A stretch of 64,000 nt of DNA, taken from assembly GCA_021307325.1 (NCBI GenBank), contig CP089931.1, positions 1,760,979-1,824,978 of the forward strand, given 5' to 3'. Both the position numbers and the translations under genes were made by a program. Origin of the DNA: Peptoniphilus sp. GNH. Lineage in GTDB: Bacteria > Bacillota > Clostridia > Tissierellales > Peptoniphilaceae. Shown one piece after another: positions 54,695 to 63,808 of this stretch; positions within the stretch are counted from its first letter, which is position 1; each line of letters begins with the position of its first letter. Under the pieces are notes generated by a model. That model worked only from the letters and a program-made list of their open reading frames with translations. It made no database searches and was not told where the DNA came from.

Positions 54695-55350
54695 TGAAAA
54701 TAAATAAAATGATAGACCACACTTTGTTAAAGGCAGATGCGAGGCTAGAACAAATAGAAGAACTTTGTAAGCAAGCAGCAGATCACAACTTCAAGTCTGT
54801 ATGTGTAAATCCTTTTTATGTAAAAAAATGTGCAGAGCTTTTAAAGAAAACAGATGTTTTGGTATGCACAGTTATAGGATTTCCTTTGGGACAAAATACT
54901 AGCGAAGTGAAGGTTGCAGAGACTGAAGATGCTCTAAAAAATGGAGCAGGTGAAATAGACATGGTCATAAATATAGGCGCTTTAAAAGACAAGCAATATG
55001 ACTATGTGGAAAATGAGATAAGAAGCATAAAAAATGCTTGTGGCGATAAAGTCCTAAAAGTCATAATTGAAACTTGCCTTTTGACAGAAGAAGAAAAAGT
55101 AAAGGCATGTGAACTTTCTAAAAAAGCTGGAGCAGATTTTGTAAAAACTTCGACTGGATTTTCGACTGGAGGAGCGACAGTAGAAGACGTTCTACTAATG
55201 AGAAAGACAGTTGGACCTGAAATGGGAGTAAAGGCATCTGGAGGAATAAGAGACTATAAGAAAGCTAAGGAAATGATTGAAGCTGGAGCTAATAGACTTG
55301 GAGTTTCTGCAGGTTTGGAGATAGTGAGACAAGCAGATGAAGAAAATTGA
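54694..55350 (+). CDS. deoC: Deoxyribose-phosphate aldolase
   Basis: 218 residues: [10 protein letters not shown] at the start, [18 protein letters not shown], the Schiff-base lysine in [14 protein letters not shown] and the phosphate loop [10 protein letters not shown]. It splits 2-deoxyribose-5-phosphate into glyceraldehyde-3-phosphate and acetaldehyde during nucleoside use. It begins on the last base of yebC and overlaps lgt by 14 bases. Nucleoside phosphorylase genes are not nearby. Confidence 0.96.
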   Translation: MKINKMIDHTLLKADARLEQIEELCKQAADHNFKSVCVNPFYVKKCAELLKKTDVLVCTVIGFPLGQNTSEVKVAETEDALKNGAGEIDMVINIGALKDKQYDYVENEIRSIKNACGDKVLKVIIETCLLTEEEKVKACELSKKAGADFVKTSTGFSTGGATVEDVLLMRKTVGPEMGVKASGGIRDYKKAKEMIEAGANRLGVSAGLEIVRQADEEN

Positions 55351-56092
55351 TCCAGTTGCATTTAGAATAGGTGGTTTGGAGATTGCCTGGTATGGCGTTT
55401 TGATAGCCTTAGGTGTCCTATGTGCCCTTGTTTTTGCTACAAGAATTGCAGAAAAAGATAAGGATTTATATAAGGACTGTACTATAGATTTTGCTCTTTT
55501 TGGAGTACCTTTGGGAATCATAGGAGCTAGAATTTATTATGTAGTCTTTGAATGGGGCTACTATAAAAATGATCTTAAAAAGATTTTCGCCTTGAGAGAG
55601 GGAGGTCTTGCCATATATGGTGGAATAATCACAGGGATTATAGTTGCATATATATTTTGTAAAAAGAAAAAAATATCCTTTTGGTCTTTTTTGGACTCTT
55701 TGGCACCTGGAGTTGTCCTTGCACAAAGCATAGGAAGGTGGGGAAATTATATAAATGGAGAGGCTCATGGGGGTCCTACTTCTCTTCCTTGGGCGATTGA
55801 AGTGGAAGGGATAAAAGTTCATCCCACATTTCTATATGAGTCCTTGTGGAATTTTGCGATTTTTATTTTTCTCTACACTTATCTTAGCAAGAATAAAAAA
55901 TTCAGAGGACAAGTTTTCGTAGCCTACATCATTCTATACGGTCTTGGCAGATTCTTTATAGAAGCGATGAGAACAGATTCTTTATACATTGGAAGTTTTA
56001 GAGTATCACAATTAGTTAGTCTAGCGGGAATCGCTCTTGGAATAATCCTATTTTTTTACTTGAGAAAGCAAGAAAAGCTTGATAAAAAATAA
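55337..56092 (+). CDS. lgt: Prolipoprotein diacylglyceryl transferase
   Basis: 251 residues with about seven membrane helices and the Lgt signature [14 protein letters not shown]. Other landmarks are [11 protein letters not shown] and [12 protein letters not shown]. It attaches diacylglycerol to the lipobox cysteine of lipoproteins such as the binding proteins and reductase in this window. Its start lies inside deoC, so it is probably coupled to it. Confidence 0.96.
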   Translation: MKKIDPVAFRIGGLEIAWYGVLIALGVLCALVFATRIAEKDKDLYKDCTIDFALFGVPLGIIGARIYYVVFEWGYYKNDLKKIFALREGGLAIYGGIITGIIVAYIFCKKKKISFWSFLDSLAPGVVLAQSIGRWGNYINGEAHGGPTSLPWAIEVEGIKVHPTFLYESLWNFAIFIFLYTYLSKNKKFRGQVFVAYIILYGLGRFFIEAMRTDSLYIGSFRVSQLVSLAGIALGIILFFYLRKQEKLDKK

Positions 56093-56114
56093 AAAATAAA
56101 TATAAAAAACAAAA

Positions 56115-56145
56115 AAATGACATCAATACAAACGATGTCATTTTT
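56115..56145. terminator. Terminator after lgt (possibly bidirectional)
   Basis: TGACATC (56118-56124) pairs with GATGTCA (56134-56140), flanked by A and T runs. It can end the lgt transcript and, from the other side, the tRNA transcript. Confidence 0.88.
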
Positions 56146-56182
56146 CATTTTCACTTATATTTAATTAATATACAAAAAAATA

Positions 56183-56259
56183 TGGTCGGGATGAGAGGAT
56201 TTGAACCTCCGGCCCCATGCACCCCATACATGTGCGCTACCGGGCTGCGCTACATCCCG
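56183..56259 (-). tRNA. tRNA-Pro (anticodon GGG)
   Basis: The minus strand folds as a complete tRNA: acceptor CGGGATG/CATCCCG, D arm TAGCGCAGCCCGGTAGCGCA, anticodon stem CATGT/GCATG with loop ATGGGGT (anticodon GGG, U33 and G37 in place), T arm GGAGG-TTCAAAT-CCTCT, discriminator A, and an encoded CCA. It stands alone between lgt and phaE. Confidence 0.95.
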
Positions 56260-56550
56260 ACAAATATTTAATGCATTAAGTATAATAGCATATTAAATGT
56301 GAAAACTCAAGAGAAATATAAAACAAGAAAGCTGAAGCTACACCAAAAGAAATTAATAATAATTATAATATAAGGGAAAACATTGCCCCAAAAAATAATC
56401 GGCTCAATTATGCTAAAAATACAGAAAAAATTAAAATTTACTGTTTAAATATTATTTTTTGTGATATAAACTATATAAGAGCTGAAAAGATAAATAAAAT
56501 TATCCGGCTTGCCAATTTTCGTAACACACTATAAAAAGGAGGAAGTAGAA

Positions 56551-57621
56551 ATGGAAAAAGATTTTAACATATTCAATCAGTATTTAGAATCTCAAAAGAA
56601 GTTAATGGATATGTGGAGCCAAATGGCACAAAGTTATGGTGGAAATTTGTCAGCACCATTCTCAACAAATCCGGCAGAACAATATCAAAAATTTTTTAGT
56701 CAATTTTTAAGTTCAAATCCATTCACAGGCTATTATGGCAGCCCTATGGAAGTAATCGGAAAAATGGGCCAAGGATCTGAAGTTTATTACAATATTTATA
56801 AGCTTTGGTCAGATATTTATAGCAAAAACATTGAACCAAATCAAGAAAATCTTGAAAAATTGATAGAAGATACAAAGGCTCAAAGCCTAAACATGCTAAA
56901 TTTGTACTTGATGCCGTATTTGCCTGAAAATATACAACATCTGGTAAAATCTTCAATCAGCGTAAATGACACATTTGTTTCTACAATGAAGACTGTTTAT
57001 GGCCCATGGGTTGAATCAATCGTGGAATTGTCAGACGCTTTCATGAAGGGCGCTTTTAAGGATCCTCAAGGATTCCTAGAATATTTCAATAAGTGGAGAG
57101 TTAACTACGACAAGACTTTTGGAAAATTTCTACAAATGCCTCAAATGGGAATCCAAAGAAATGAACAAGCACAAATTTTAGAAGCTACTGACAGATATGT
57201 AAAGTTCATGGTTTTCTTCACACAATTTATAGTTAGAATGAGCGAAATTATAAGCTCTACAACTTCAGAAATGATAACAAAGAGCTTTAATGATTTAAAA
57301 GAAGGCAAGCAACCGAAGTCTTTTGACGAGTTCTATAAGAACTTTAAAAAGGCAATTGGCGGAAAATTTGATGAAATATTCCTAACAGGTGAATTCTCAC
57401 AACTTCTTTCAACCTTTACAAATTCTCTACTTGATTTAAAGATAGCTTCTGACAAGGTTTTGGAAAGTCAAATAAAATCAGTCCTACCTGTACCAGTAAA
57501 AAGCGACATGGACAGCCTTTACAAGACAGTTTATGAGCTTAAAAAAGAAGTAAGAGCTTTAAAGAAGCAATTGCAAGCTAAGAATGAAGCTAGTAGCGAA
57601 GCAAAAAAGGCTTCTAAATAA
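56551..57621 (+). CDS. phaE: Class III PHA synthase subunit PhaE
   Basis: 356 residues, mostly helical, ending in a coiled-coil and Lys-rich tail (VYELKKEVRALKKQLQAK). The internal KWRVNYDKTFGKFLQMPQMG stretch and the position directly before phaC identify it as the PhaE-type partner. PhaE has no catalytic residues; it stabilises and activates PhaC for polyhydroxyalkanoate synthesis. ATG 56551 follows AAAGGAGGAAGTAGAA; an upstream frame from 56509 contains that site. phaC starts 17 bases after its stop. Confidence 0.88.
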   Translation: MEKDFNIFNQYLESQKKLMDMWSQMAQSYGGNLSAPFSTNPAEQYQKFFSQFLSSNPFTGYYGSPMEVIGKMGQGSEVYYNIYKLWSDIYSKNIEPNQENLEKLIEDTKAQSLNMLNLYLMPYLPENIQHLVKSSISVNDTFVSTMKTVYGPWVESIVELSDAFMKGAFKDPQGFLEYFNKWRVNYDKTFGKFLQMPQMGIQRNEQAQILEATDRYVKFMVFFTQFIVRMSEIISSTTSEMITKSFNDLKEGKQPKSFDEFYKNFKKAIGGKFDEIFLTGEFSQLLSTFTNSLLDLKIASDKVLESQIKSVLPVPVKSDMDSLYKTVYELKKEVRALKKQLQAKNEASSEAKKASK

Positions 57622-57638
57622 TTGAAGGAGGTATAAAA

Positions 57639-58712
57639 GTGGAAAATATCTTTGGAATAAATGCGGAATCTGCTCTTGAAAAAATGGTAGGTTCTCAAGA
57701 AAAGTTATTAAAAGGCATAGAAACACTTATGAATGTGGACTATGTTGAAGAAATGGCTTCTACACCAAAAGAATTGGTTTTTGGAATGGATAAGATGAAA
57801 CTCTATCACTACATTCCAAAAGTAAAGAAGCTCAATAAGACACCTCTTTTGGTTTCATATGCGCTTGTAAATAAGCAATACATGATGGACATCCAACCAG
57901 GAAAGAGCGTAATTGAAAAACTTCTTGAGGGTGGTCAAGATGTCTATATCATAGACTGGGGTTATCCAACAGCTGAGGATAGATACCTTGGCATGGGAGA
58001 CTATATAAATGTTTATATAGATGCTTGTGTAGACTTTATAAGAGAAAAACACAAAGTTGAAAAAATAAATCTACTTGGAATTTGCCAAGGAGGAACATTC
58101 TCTTTCATATATACAGCCCTTCACCAAGAAAAGATAAAGAATTTAGTAAGCATGGTTACTCCAATGGACTTCCATTGCCATGACATAACTCTTTTCAAAT
58201 GGGGTTCTGATTTGAATCCAGCTAAGATGGTTGAAGCTTTTGGCAACGTGCCAGGAGAATTTATGAATGCAGGCTTTGTATTCTTGAAACCTTTTGACCT
58301 ACTTGTAGATAAGTATGTATCAATACTTGACATCTTGGATGATGAAGAAGCTCTGGCAAACTTTTTGAGAATGGAACATTGGATTTTTGACTCTCCAGAT
58401 CAAGCCGGCAGATGCTTTGAAGAGTTTGTTCAAAATATGTTTGTAGAAAATAAACTCTACAAGGGAGAATTCGTATTAGATGGACAAAAGGTAGACTTGA
58501 AGAAAGTGACTTGCCCAACAATCGTACTTTTGGGAACAAAGGACAATCAAGTGCCACCAAATTCAACAAGAGTTATTCCTGATGTGATTGGATCTAAGGA
58601 TGTAGAATTACATGAAATAGAAACTGGTCATATCGGACTTTTCGTAGGTGGTAGAAGCCAAAGAGAAGTTGCTCCAAAAATTAATGAATTCCTAACTAAG
58701 AGGGATAAGTAA
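57639..58712 (+). CDS. phaC: Class III poly(3-hydroxyalkanoate) synthase subunit PhaC
   Basis: 357 residues of an alpha/beta hydrolase-fold polymerase. The lipase-like box GICQGG has Cys149 as nucleophile, with Asp302 (GTKDNQVPP) and His331 (TGHIGL); these positions equal those of the well-studied Allochromatium vinosum enzyme. DVYIIDWGYP and MEHWIFDSPDQAG are family landmarks. It polymerises hydroxyacyl-CoA into storage granules with PhaE. No phaA, phaB, phaJ or phasin gene is seen nearby, so monomer supply must come from elsewhere. The start is GTG 57639 behind AAGGAGGTATAAAA. Confidence 0.93.
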   Translation: MENIFGINAESALEKMVGSQEKLLKGIETLMNVDYVEEMASTPKELVFGMDKMKLYHYIPKVKKLNKTPLLVSYALVNKQYMMDIQPGKSVIEKLLEGGQDVYIIDWGYPTAEDRYLGMGDYINVYIDACVDFIREKHKVEKINLLGICQGGTFSFIYTALHQEKIKNLVSMVTPMDFHCHDITLFKWGSDLNPAKMVEAFGNVPGEFMNAGFVFLKPFDLLVDKYVSILDILDDEEALANFLRMEHWIFDSPDQAGRCFEEFVQNMFVENKLYKGEFVLDGQKVDLKKVTCPTIVLLGTKDNQVPPNSTRVIPDVIGSKDVELHEIETGHIGLFVGGRSQREVAPKINEFLTKRDK

Positions 58713-58730
58713 TATAAAATTGTTTATATA

Positions 58731-58762
58731 AGTAGGTCGGAGTTTTCTGACCTACTTTTTTT
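58731..58762 (+). terminator. Terminator of phaEC
   Basis: AGTAGGTC (58731-58738) pairs with GACCTACT (58749-58756), followed by a T-tract. Confidence 0.9.
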
Positions 58763-58947
58763 GTTTTAGCCATTTTATTAGCTTATGGATTTATTTTCTA
58801 ATCTCATTAAAAATAGTTTTATCCTAAAGCTTAAATTGAACATTAAAATTTTCTTCCGTTAATAAAAAAAGTGTTTTACCCTTTATAAGGCAAATTGAAT
58901 TTAGAAGCTTATGATGTGTATTATTTTATCCTTAATAAAAATTCTTT

Positions 58948-58990
58948 ATGACGAAAAAAATTTAAAATTTGTATGGCGAAAAAAATATTC
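58948..58990. repeat. Direct repeat TATGRCGAAAAAAAT upstream of the IclR gene
   Basis: TATGACGAAAAAAAT (from 58948) and TATGGCGAAAAAAAT (from 58973) lie 25 bases apart, immediately upstream of the -10 of the regulator gene. The spacing of about two and a half helical turns suggests a possible operator. Confidence 0.6.
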
Positions 58991-58994
58991 ATAA

Positions 58995-59000
58995 TATAAT
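58995..59000 (+). promoter_or_regulatory. -10 element of the IclR regulator gene
   Basis: A perfect TATAAT lies 29 bases before the start codon; a weak -35 (TTGTAT, 58970-58975) overlaps the second repeat copy. Confidence 0.5.
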
Positions 59001-59028
59001 ATTAGTATAGAAAGGATGGGAATATATT

Positions 59029-59796
59029 TTGTCATTACATAAACCGACATGGAGAACTTTAAAAGTATTAGAATTAATAGATGACAATTGGGATAAGAAA
59101 TTTAATTTAAGCGACATTTCAGAACAGACCTCTATTCCAAAATCAACTTTATCGCCTATTTTAAGTACCTTGGTAGACTTGAACTATCTAAGTTTAAAAG
59201 ATGGAAAATATTGCATATCATTTAAGCTCTTTCAATTGGGACTTTCTTACTCGGGGGACTTATCTCTTTTATCTTTTATAAAAGAAGAAATGGAAAGTTT
59301 GGTAGAAGACATAGGTGAACTTAGTCAATTTGGCATCTTGACAGAATCAAATGTTTTATATTTGGAAAAGGTCAATTCAAAAGATTCCATAGAAGTTGTA
59401 AGCGCCGTAGGGAAAAAACTACCAGCTCATGTCACTTCTCTAGGAAAGGCCATCTTGGCAGAAATGCCTGTTGAAAAGATTAGAAAAATTTATCCAGATG
59501 GGAAATTGGAAAAAATAGGACCAAATTCAATAACTGATTTCGATGAATTTTTACTTGAACTTGAGAGGATAAGAAAAAGAGGATACTCTATAGAAAAGGA
59601 AGAGGCATCAGCCAATGTATGTTGTGTAGCAGTGCCAATAGAAATTGACGGAAAAATAAAAAGTGCCTTGTCAGTTTCTTATCCTAGCTTTAAAGATTGC
59701 AAAAGCAAAACAGAAGTTATAGCCCAAAAACTTTTGGAAAAGAAAAAACTTATAGAAAAGATTGTAAAAATACAAGGATTTAAACTGGATTTATAA
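59029..59796 (+). CDS. IclR family transcriptional regulator
   Basis: 255 residues. An N-terminal winged helix (LKVLELIDDN, FNLSDISEQTSIPKSTLSPI) and a C-terminal effector domain with VEVVSAVGKKLPAHVTSLGKAILA and NVCCVAVPIEIDGKIKSALSVS, the usual ligand-binding segments. IclR proteins sense small metabolites and repress or activate catabolic genes. The start is TTG 59029 with a loosely placed GGGA upstream. It lies between phaEC and PFOR and could control either, or itself through the repeat at 58948-58990. Confidence 0.9.
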   Translation: MSLHKPTWRTLKVLELIDDNWDKKFNLSDISEQTSIPKSTLSPILSTLVDLNYLSLKDGKYCISFKLFQLGLSYSGDLSLLSFIKEEMESLVEDIGELSQFGILTESNVLYLEKVNSKDSIEVVSAVGKKLPAHVTSLGKAILAEMPVEKIRKIYPDGKLEKIGPNSITDFDEFLLELERIRKRGYSIEKEEASANVCCVAVPIEIDGKIKSALSVSYPSFKDCKSKTEVIAQKLLEKKKLIEKIVKIQGFKLDL

Positions 59797-59809
59797 GCTT
59801 AACTTAAAT

Positions 59810-59842
59810 ACACTATGACTATTACATAGTGTCTTTTGTTTT
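59810..59842 (+). terminator. Terminator of the IclR gene
   Basis: ACACTATG (59810-59817) pairs with CATAGTGT (59825-59832), followed by a T-rich tract. Confidence 0.8.
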
Positions 59843-60053
59843 TTAAAAGTCGGATATTAAAAATTATTAAATTATTTAAAAATAAGTTGCATAAAAGACT
59901 GCTTTAGTAATAAAATAAATATGAACTAAAAAATTAACAATACTTAATAGAAATCTGTATAATTTTAAACAGCACTTCTTTATATTTCTGGGGGCAATTT
60001 GTTTTGGGGACAAGTTGGAATCAAACTTAATTTCATAAAGCTTGTTAAAAAGT

Positions 60054-60082
60054 TTGTTATTTTTTTCTGAAAGGAGTATAAT
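60054..60082 (+). promoter_or_regulatory. Promoter of the PFOR gene
   Basis: TTGTTA (60054-60059) and TATAAT (60077-60082) are separated by exactly 17 bases, 39 bases before the ATG; AGGAGG is the ribosome binding site. Confidence 0.7.
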
Positions 60083-60120
60083 AAAACGAGTATTGTGTAT
60101 AGTAATTTTAGGAGGTAAAT

Positions 60121-63100
60121 ATGGTTAAAAAATTTAAAACTATGGACGGAAACGAAGCAGCAGCTCACGTAGCTTATGCTTTTTCTGATGTGGCTTGTAT
60201 ATATCCTATCACTCCGTCATCACCTATGGCAGAACATGCTGATGCATGGAATGCAGCAGGAAGGAAAAATATTTTCGGACAAGAAGTTCTTGTAAAGGAA
60301 CTTCAATCAGAAGCCGGCGCAGCAGGAGCTGTTCACGGATCACTTCAAGCTGGATCTTTGACAAGCACATACACAGCGTCACAAGGTCTTCTATTAATGC
60401 TTCCAAACATGTATAAGATAGCTGGGGAACTTTTACCGGGAGTATTTCACGTTGCAGCTAGAGCACTAGCATCTCATGCACTTTCTATTTTTGGGGATCA
60501 TCAAGACGTCATGGCAACTAGAGCTTCAGGATTTGCAATGCTTGCTTCAGGTGGAGTTCAAGAAGTTATGGACCTTGCTGGTGTAGCCCATCTTGCAGCT
60601 ATAAAGGGTAGAGTTCCTTTCCTTCATTTCTTTGATGGATTTAGAACATCTCACGAAATTCAAAAAGTAGAAGTTCTTGATTATGATGATCTTGCTAAGC
60701 TAGTTGATATGGATGCTGTAAGAGAATTCAGAAACAGAGCTCTTCATCCAGAAAAACCTGAAGTAAGAGGTACAGCTCAAAACCCAGATATCTATTTCCA
60801 ATCTGTAGAAGCATCTAACAGATATTATGAAAATATCGTTGGAATTACAGAAGAATATATGAATGAACTATCTAAGCTAACAGGCAGAAAGTATGGTCTA
60901 TTCAATTACTACGGAGCAGAAGATGCAGAAAATGTTATCATAGCTATGGGTTCTGTAACAGAAACTATAGAAGAAGTTGTAGACTATCTACTTGCAAAGG
61001 GAGAAAAAGTTGGTCTTTTAAAAGTTCATCTTTACAGACCTTTCTCACACGAACATTTCTTAAATGCTATGCCTAAGACAGTTAAGAAGATAGCTGTTCT
61101 AGATAGGACTAAGGAAAAGGGATCTGCTGGAGAACCTCTATATCTTGATGTAAGAGACGTTTACTATGGTAGATCTGATGCTCCACTTATCGTTGGTGGT
61201 AGATATGGTCTTGGTTCAAAAGACACCAACCCATCACAAATCATGTCAGTGTATGACAACTTAAAGAGAGAAGAACCTAAAAACGGCTTCACAATTGGTA
61301 TAATTGATGATGTTACTCATACTTCTCTTCCAATAGAACACAAGATTGTAACAGAACCAGAAGGAACAATCAGATGTAAGTTCTGGGGATTTGGATCAGA
61401 CGGAACAGTTGGTGCAAATAAATCTGCAATCAAAATAATTGGTGATAACACTGACCTATATGCTCAAGGATATTTTGACTACGACTCCAAGAAATCAGGC
61501 GGGGTTACAATGTCTCACTTGAGATTTGGTAAAAATGAAATAACTTCAACTTATTTGCTTAGTGAAGCAGATTTCATAGCTTGCTCAAGACAATCCTATG
61601 TTCATCTTTATGATCTTCTAAAGGGTCTTAGAAAAGGTGGAACATTCCTATTGAATACTACATGGTCAGACGAAGAACTTGAAAATAATCTTCCTGGCTC
61701 ATTGAAAAAATATATAGCAGATAACAATATCGAATTCTATACAATAAATGCAACTAAGATTGCTGCTGAGATAGGCCTTGGCGAAAGAATAAACATGGTT
61801 ATTCAATCAGCTTTCTTCAACTTGTCAAAGGTACTTCCAGTAGAAGATGCCATGAAATATTTGAAGAAATCAATTGTAAAAGAATACGGTCACAAGGGAG
61901 AAGACATAGTACAAATGAACTATCAAGCAGTTGACCAAGGAGTAAATGCTCTTCACAAGGTTAAAGTACCTGCAGAATGGTCAAATGCTACATCTGATAT
62001 CACTCGTTCACTTGACGGAGCTCCAGAATTTATAAACGAAATTCTAATGCCTATGACTAGACAAGAAGGTAATGATCTTCCTGTATCATCATTTGTAGAT
62101 AAGGCAGATGGAACTTTCCCATCAGGAACTTCAAGATATGAAAAGAGAGGTATTGCTGTAAAGGTTCCAGAATGGAATATTCAAAACTGTATCCAATGTA
62201 ACCAATGCTCACTTGTATGTCCTCACGCAGCTATCAGACCATTCTTGCTAAATGAAGAAGAAAGCAAAAATGCACCTGAAAAGTTTGAAACAAAGCAAGG
62301 TGTAGGACCTGGAGCTAAGGATTACCAATATAGAATCCAAGTATCTCCATTAGACTGTACAGGTTGCGGAAACTGTGCTCAAGTTTGCCCAGCTAAAGAA
62401 AAAGCTCTTGTAATGAAACCTTTCGATGAAATGGCAAAAGCTCAAAAAGAAAATTGGGAATACGCAGCTGAAAAAGTTACTTCAAAAGAAAAAGAATTTA
62501 CACCAAATAACATAAAGAATTCTCAATTCTTTGCACCTCATCTTGAATTCTCAGGAGCTTGTGCAGGATGCGGAGAAACTCCTTATGTAAAACTTATAAC
62601 TCAACTATTTGGTAGCAAGATGAGTATAGCAAATGCCACAGGTTGTACTTCAATTTGGGCAGGCTCAGCTCCATCAACTCCATATTGCAAAGATGCATGC
62701 GGCAAGGGACCATCATGGGCTAACTCTTTGTTTGAAGACAATGCTGAATATGGTTTCGGTATGGAAGTTTCACAAGTACAAACTAGAAACAGAATCAAAC
62801 TTTTGATGGAAAAATTCATCGAACTAAACCTTGACTCAGAAGCAAATGCTGCTTTCCAAGCATGGATTGATAACAAGGAAAACAAAGAAACAATTGTTGA
62901 AAAATGCGAAGCAGTTTATCCTTTCTTAGACAAGGATTACAAGAATCAAGAAGCTAATGATGTAATATATGAACTAAAATCTCTAAAGAAATTCATGCCT
63001 AAGAAGAGCCAATGGATAATCGGAGGAGACGGTTGGGCTTACGATATAGGATTTGGTGGTGTAGACCATGTTCTTGCATCAGGAGAAGATGTAAACATCC

Positions 63101-63657
63101 TTGTTGTAGATACAGAAGTTTATTCAAATACAGGTGGACAATCATCTAAGTCTACACCTACAGGTGCAGTTGCTCAATTTGCAGCAGCAGGTAAGACTAC
63201 AAAGAAGAAAGACCTTGGTCTTATGATGTCAACTTATGGATATGTATATGTAGCTCAAATAGCATTGGGAGCAGACAGAAATCAAGCTCTAAAGGCTATA
63301 AAAGAAGCTGAAGCTTACAACGGACCATCTCTAATCATAGCTTATGCTCCATGTATCAACCATGGAATCAAATCAGGTATGGGAACTTCAATCGAAGAAG
63401 AAAAACGTGCAGTAGCTGCTGGATATTGGCACTTATACAGATTCAACCCTGAATTGAAGAAAGAAGGAAAGAATCCTTTCGTTCTTGATTCAAAAGCACC
63501 TACAATGCCATACAGAGAATTCCTAGATGGAGAAGTTAGATATACTTCACTTTCTAGAATGTTCCCTGAAAGAGCAGAACAACTCTTCGAAATTGCAGAA
63601 GAAGATGCAAAGGACAGATACGAAACTTACAAGAATTTGTCAGAAATGGACAAGTAA
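60121..63657 (+). CDS. nifJ: Pyruvate:ferredoxin (flavodoxin) oxidoreductase
   Basis: 1178 residues, the full single-chain enzyme. Domain I starts KFKTMDGNEAAAHVAYAFSD with YPITPSSPMAE. A central ferredoxin domain carries two 4Fe-4S motifs (CIQCNQCSLVCPH and CTGCGNCAQVCPA), and the thiamin diphosphate domain has SGACAGCGETPY and GGDGWAYDIGFGG. It oxidises pyruvate to acetyl-CoA and CO2 and reduces ferredoxin, the central step of energy metabolism in such anaerobes. Pyruvate carboxylase at 13905-17342 competes for the same substrate, and the thiamin-precursor uptake operon supplies its cofactor. It has its own promoter and terminator. Confidence 0.97.
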   Translation: MVKKFKTMDGNEAAAHVAYAFSDVACIYPITPSSPMAEHADAWNAAGRKNIFGQEVLVKELQSEAGAAGAVHGSLQAGSLTSTYTASQGLLLMLPNMYKIAGELLPGVFHVAARALASHALSIFGDHQDVMATRASGFAMLASGGVQEVMDLAGVAHLAAIKGRVPFLHFFDGFRTSHEIQKVEVLDYDDLAKLVDMDAVREFRNRALHPEKPEVRGTAQNPDIYFQSVEASNRYYENIVGITEEYMNELSKLTGRKYGLFNYYGAEDAENVIIAMGSVTETIEEVVDYLLAKGEKVGLLKVHLYRPFSHEHFLNAMPKTVKKIAVLDRTKEKGSAGEPLYLDVRDVYYGRSDAPLIVGGRYGLGSKDTNPSQIMSVYDNLKREEPKNGFTIGIIDDVTHTSLPIEHKIVTEPEGTIRCKFWGFGSDGTVGANKSAIKIIGDNTDLYAQGYFDYDSKKSGGVTMSHLRFGKNEITSTYLLSEADFIACSRQSYVHLYDLLKGLRKGGTFLLNTTWSDEELENNLPGSLKKYIADNNIEFYTINATKIAAEIGLGERINMVIQSAFFNLSKVLPVEDAMKYLKKSIVKEYGHKGEDIVQMNYQAVDQGVNALHKVKVPAEWSNATSDITRSLDGAPEFINEILMPMTRQEGNDLPVSSFVDKADGTFPSGTSRYEKRGIAVKVPEWNIQNCIQCNQCSLVCPHAAIRPFLLNEEESKNAPEKFETKQGVGPGAKDYQYRIQVSPLDCTGCGNCAQVCPAKEKALVMKPFDEMAKAQKENWEYAAEKVTSKEKEFTPNNIKNSQFFAPHLEFSGACAGCGETPYVKLITQLFGSKMSIANATGCTSIWAGSAPSTPYCKDACGKGPSWANSLFEDNAEYGFGMEVSQVQTRNRIKLLMEKFIELNLDSEANAAFQAWIDNKENKETIVEKCEAVYPFLDKDYKNQEANDVIYELKSLKKFMPKKSQWIIGGDGWAYDIGFGGVDHVLASGEDVNILVVDTEVYSNTGGQSSKSTPTGAVAQFAAAGKTTKKKDLGLMMSTYGYVYVAQIALGADRNQALKAIKEAEAYNGPSLIIAYAPCINHGIKSGMGTSIEEEKRAVAAGYWHLYRFNPELKKEGKNPFVLDSKAPTMPYREFLDGEVRYTSLSRMFPERAEQLFEIAEEDAKDRYETYKNLSEMDK

Positions 63658-63695
63658 TTGCCTAAGACAATATAAGAGATTAAGTATTATAAATA

Positions 63696-63733
63696 AAAAT
63701 GAGTTCGGGATAATCATCCTGAACTCATTTTTT
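63696..63733. terminator. Terminator of the PFOR gene
   Basis: AAAAATGAGTTCGGGAT pairs with ATCCTGAACTCATTTTT across a 4-base loop with one mismatch. A and T runs on both sides make it suitable for the converging gene at 63809 as well. Confidence 0.9.
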
Positions 63734-63808
63734 ATTTACATAAGTATTTAATTAAGCCAAAATTAGCACAAACTACATTAGTCTTTATTAAAGCACACGG
63801 AGTATATA

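Larger units (their letters stand above)
58713..59028. other. Intergenic region between phaC and the IclR gene (316 bases)
   Basis: It contains the pha terminator (58731-58762), about 180 bases of AT-rich sequence in which I see no gene, and then the direct repeat and -10 element of the regulator gene. Confidence 0.6.
59797..60120. other. Intergenic region upstream of PFOR (324 bases)
   Basis: It holds the IclR terminator (59810-59842), about 200 bases of AT-rich sequence without a recognisable gene or repeat, and the PFOR promoter at 60054-60082. Confidence 0.6.
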
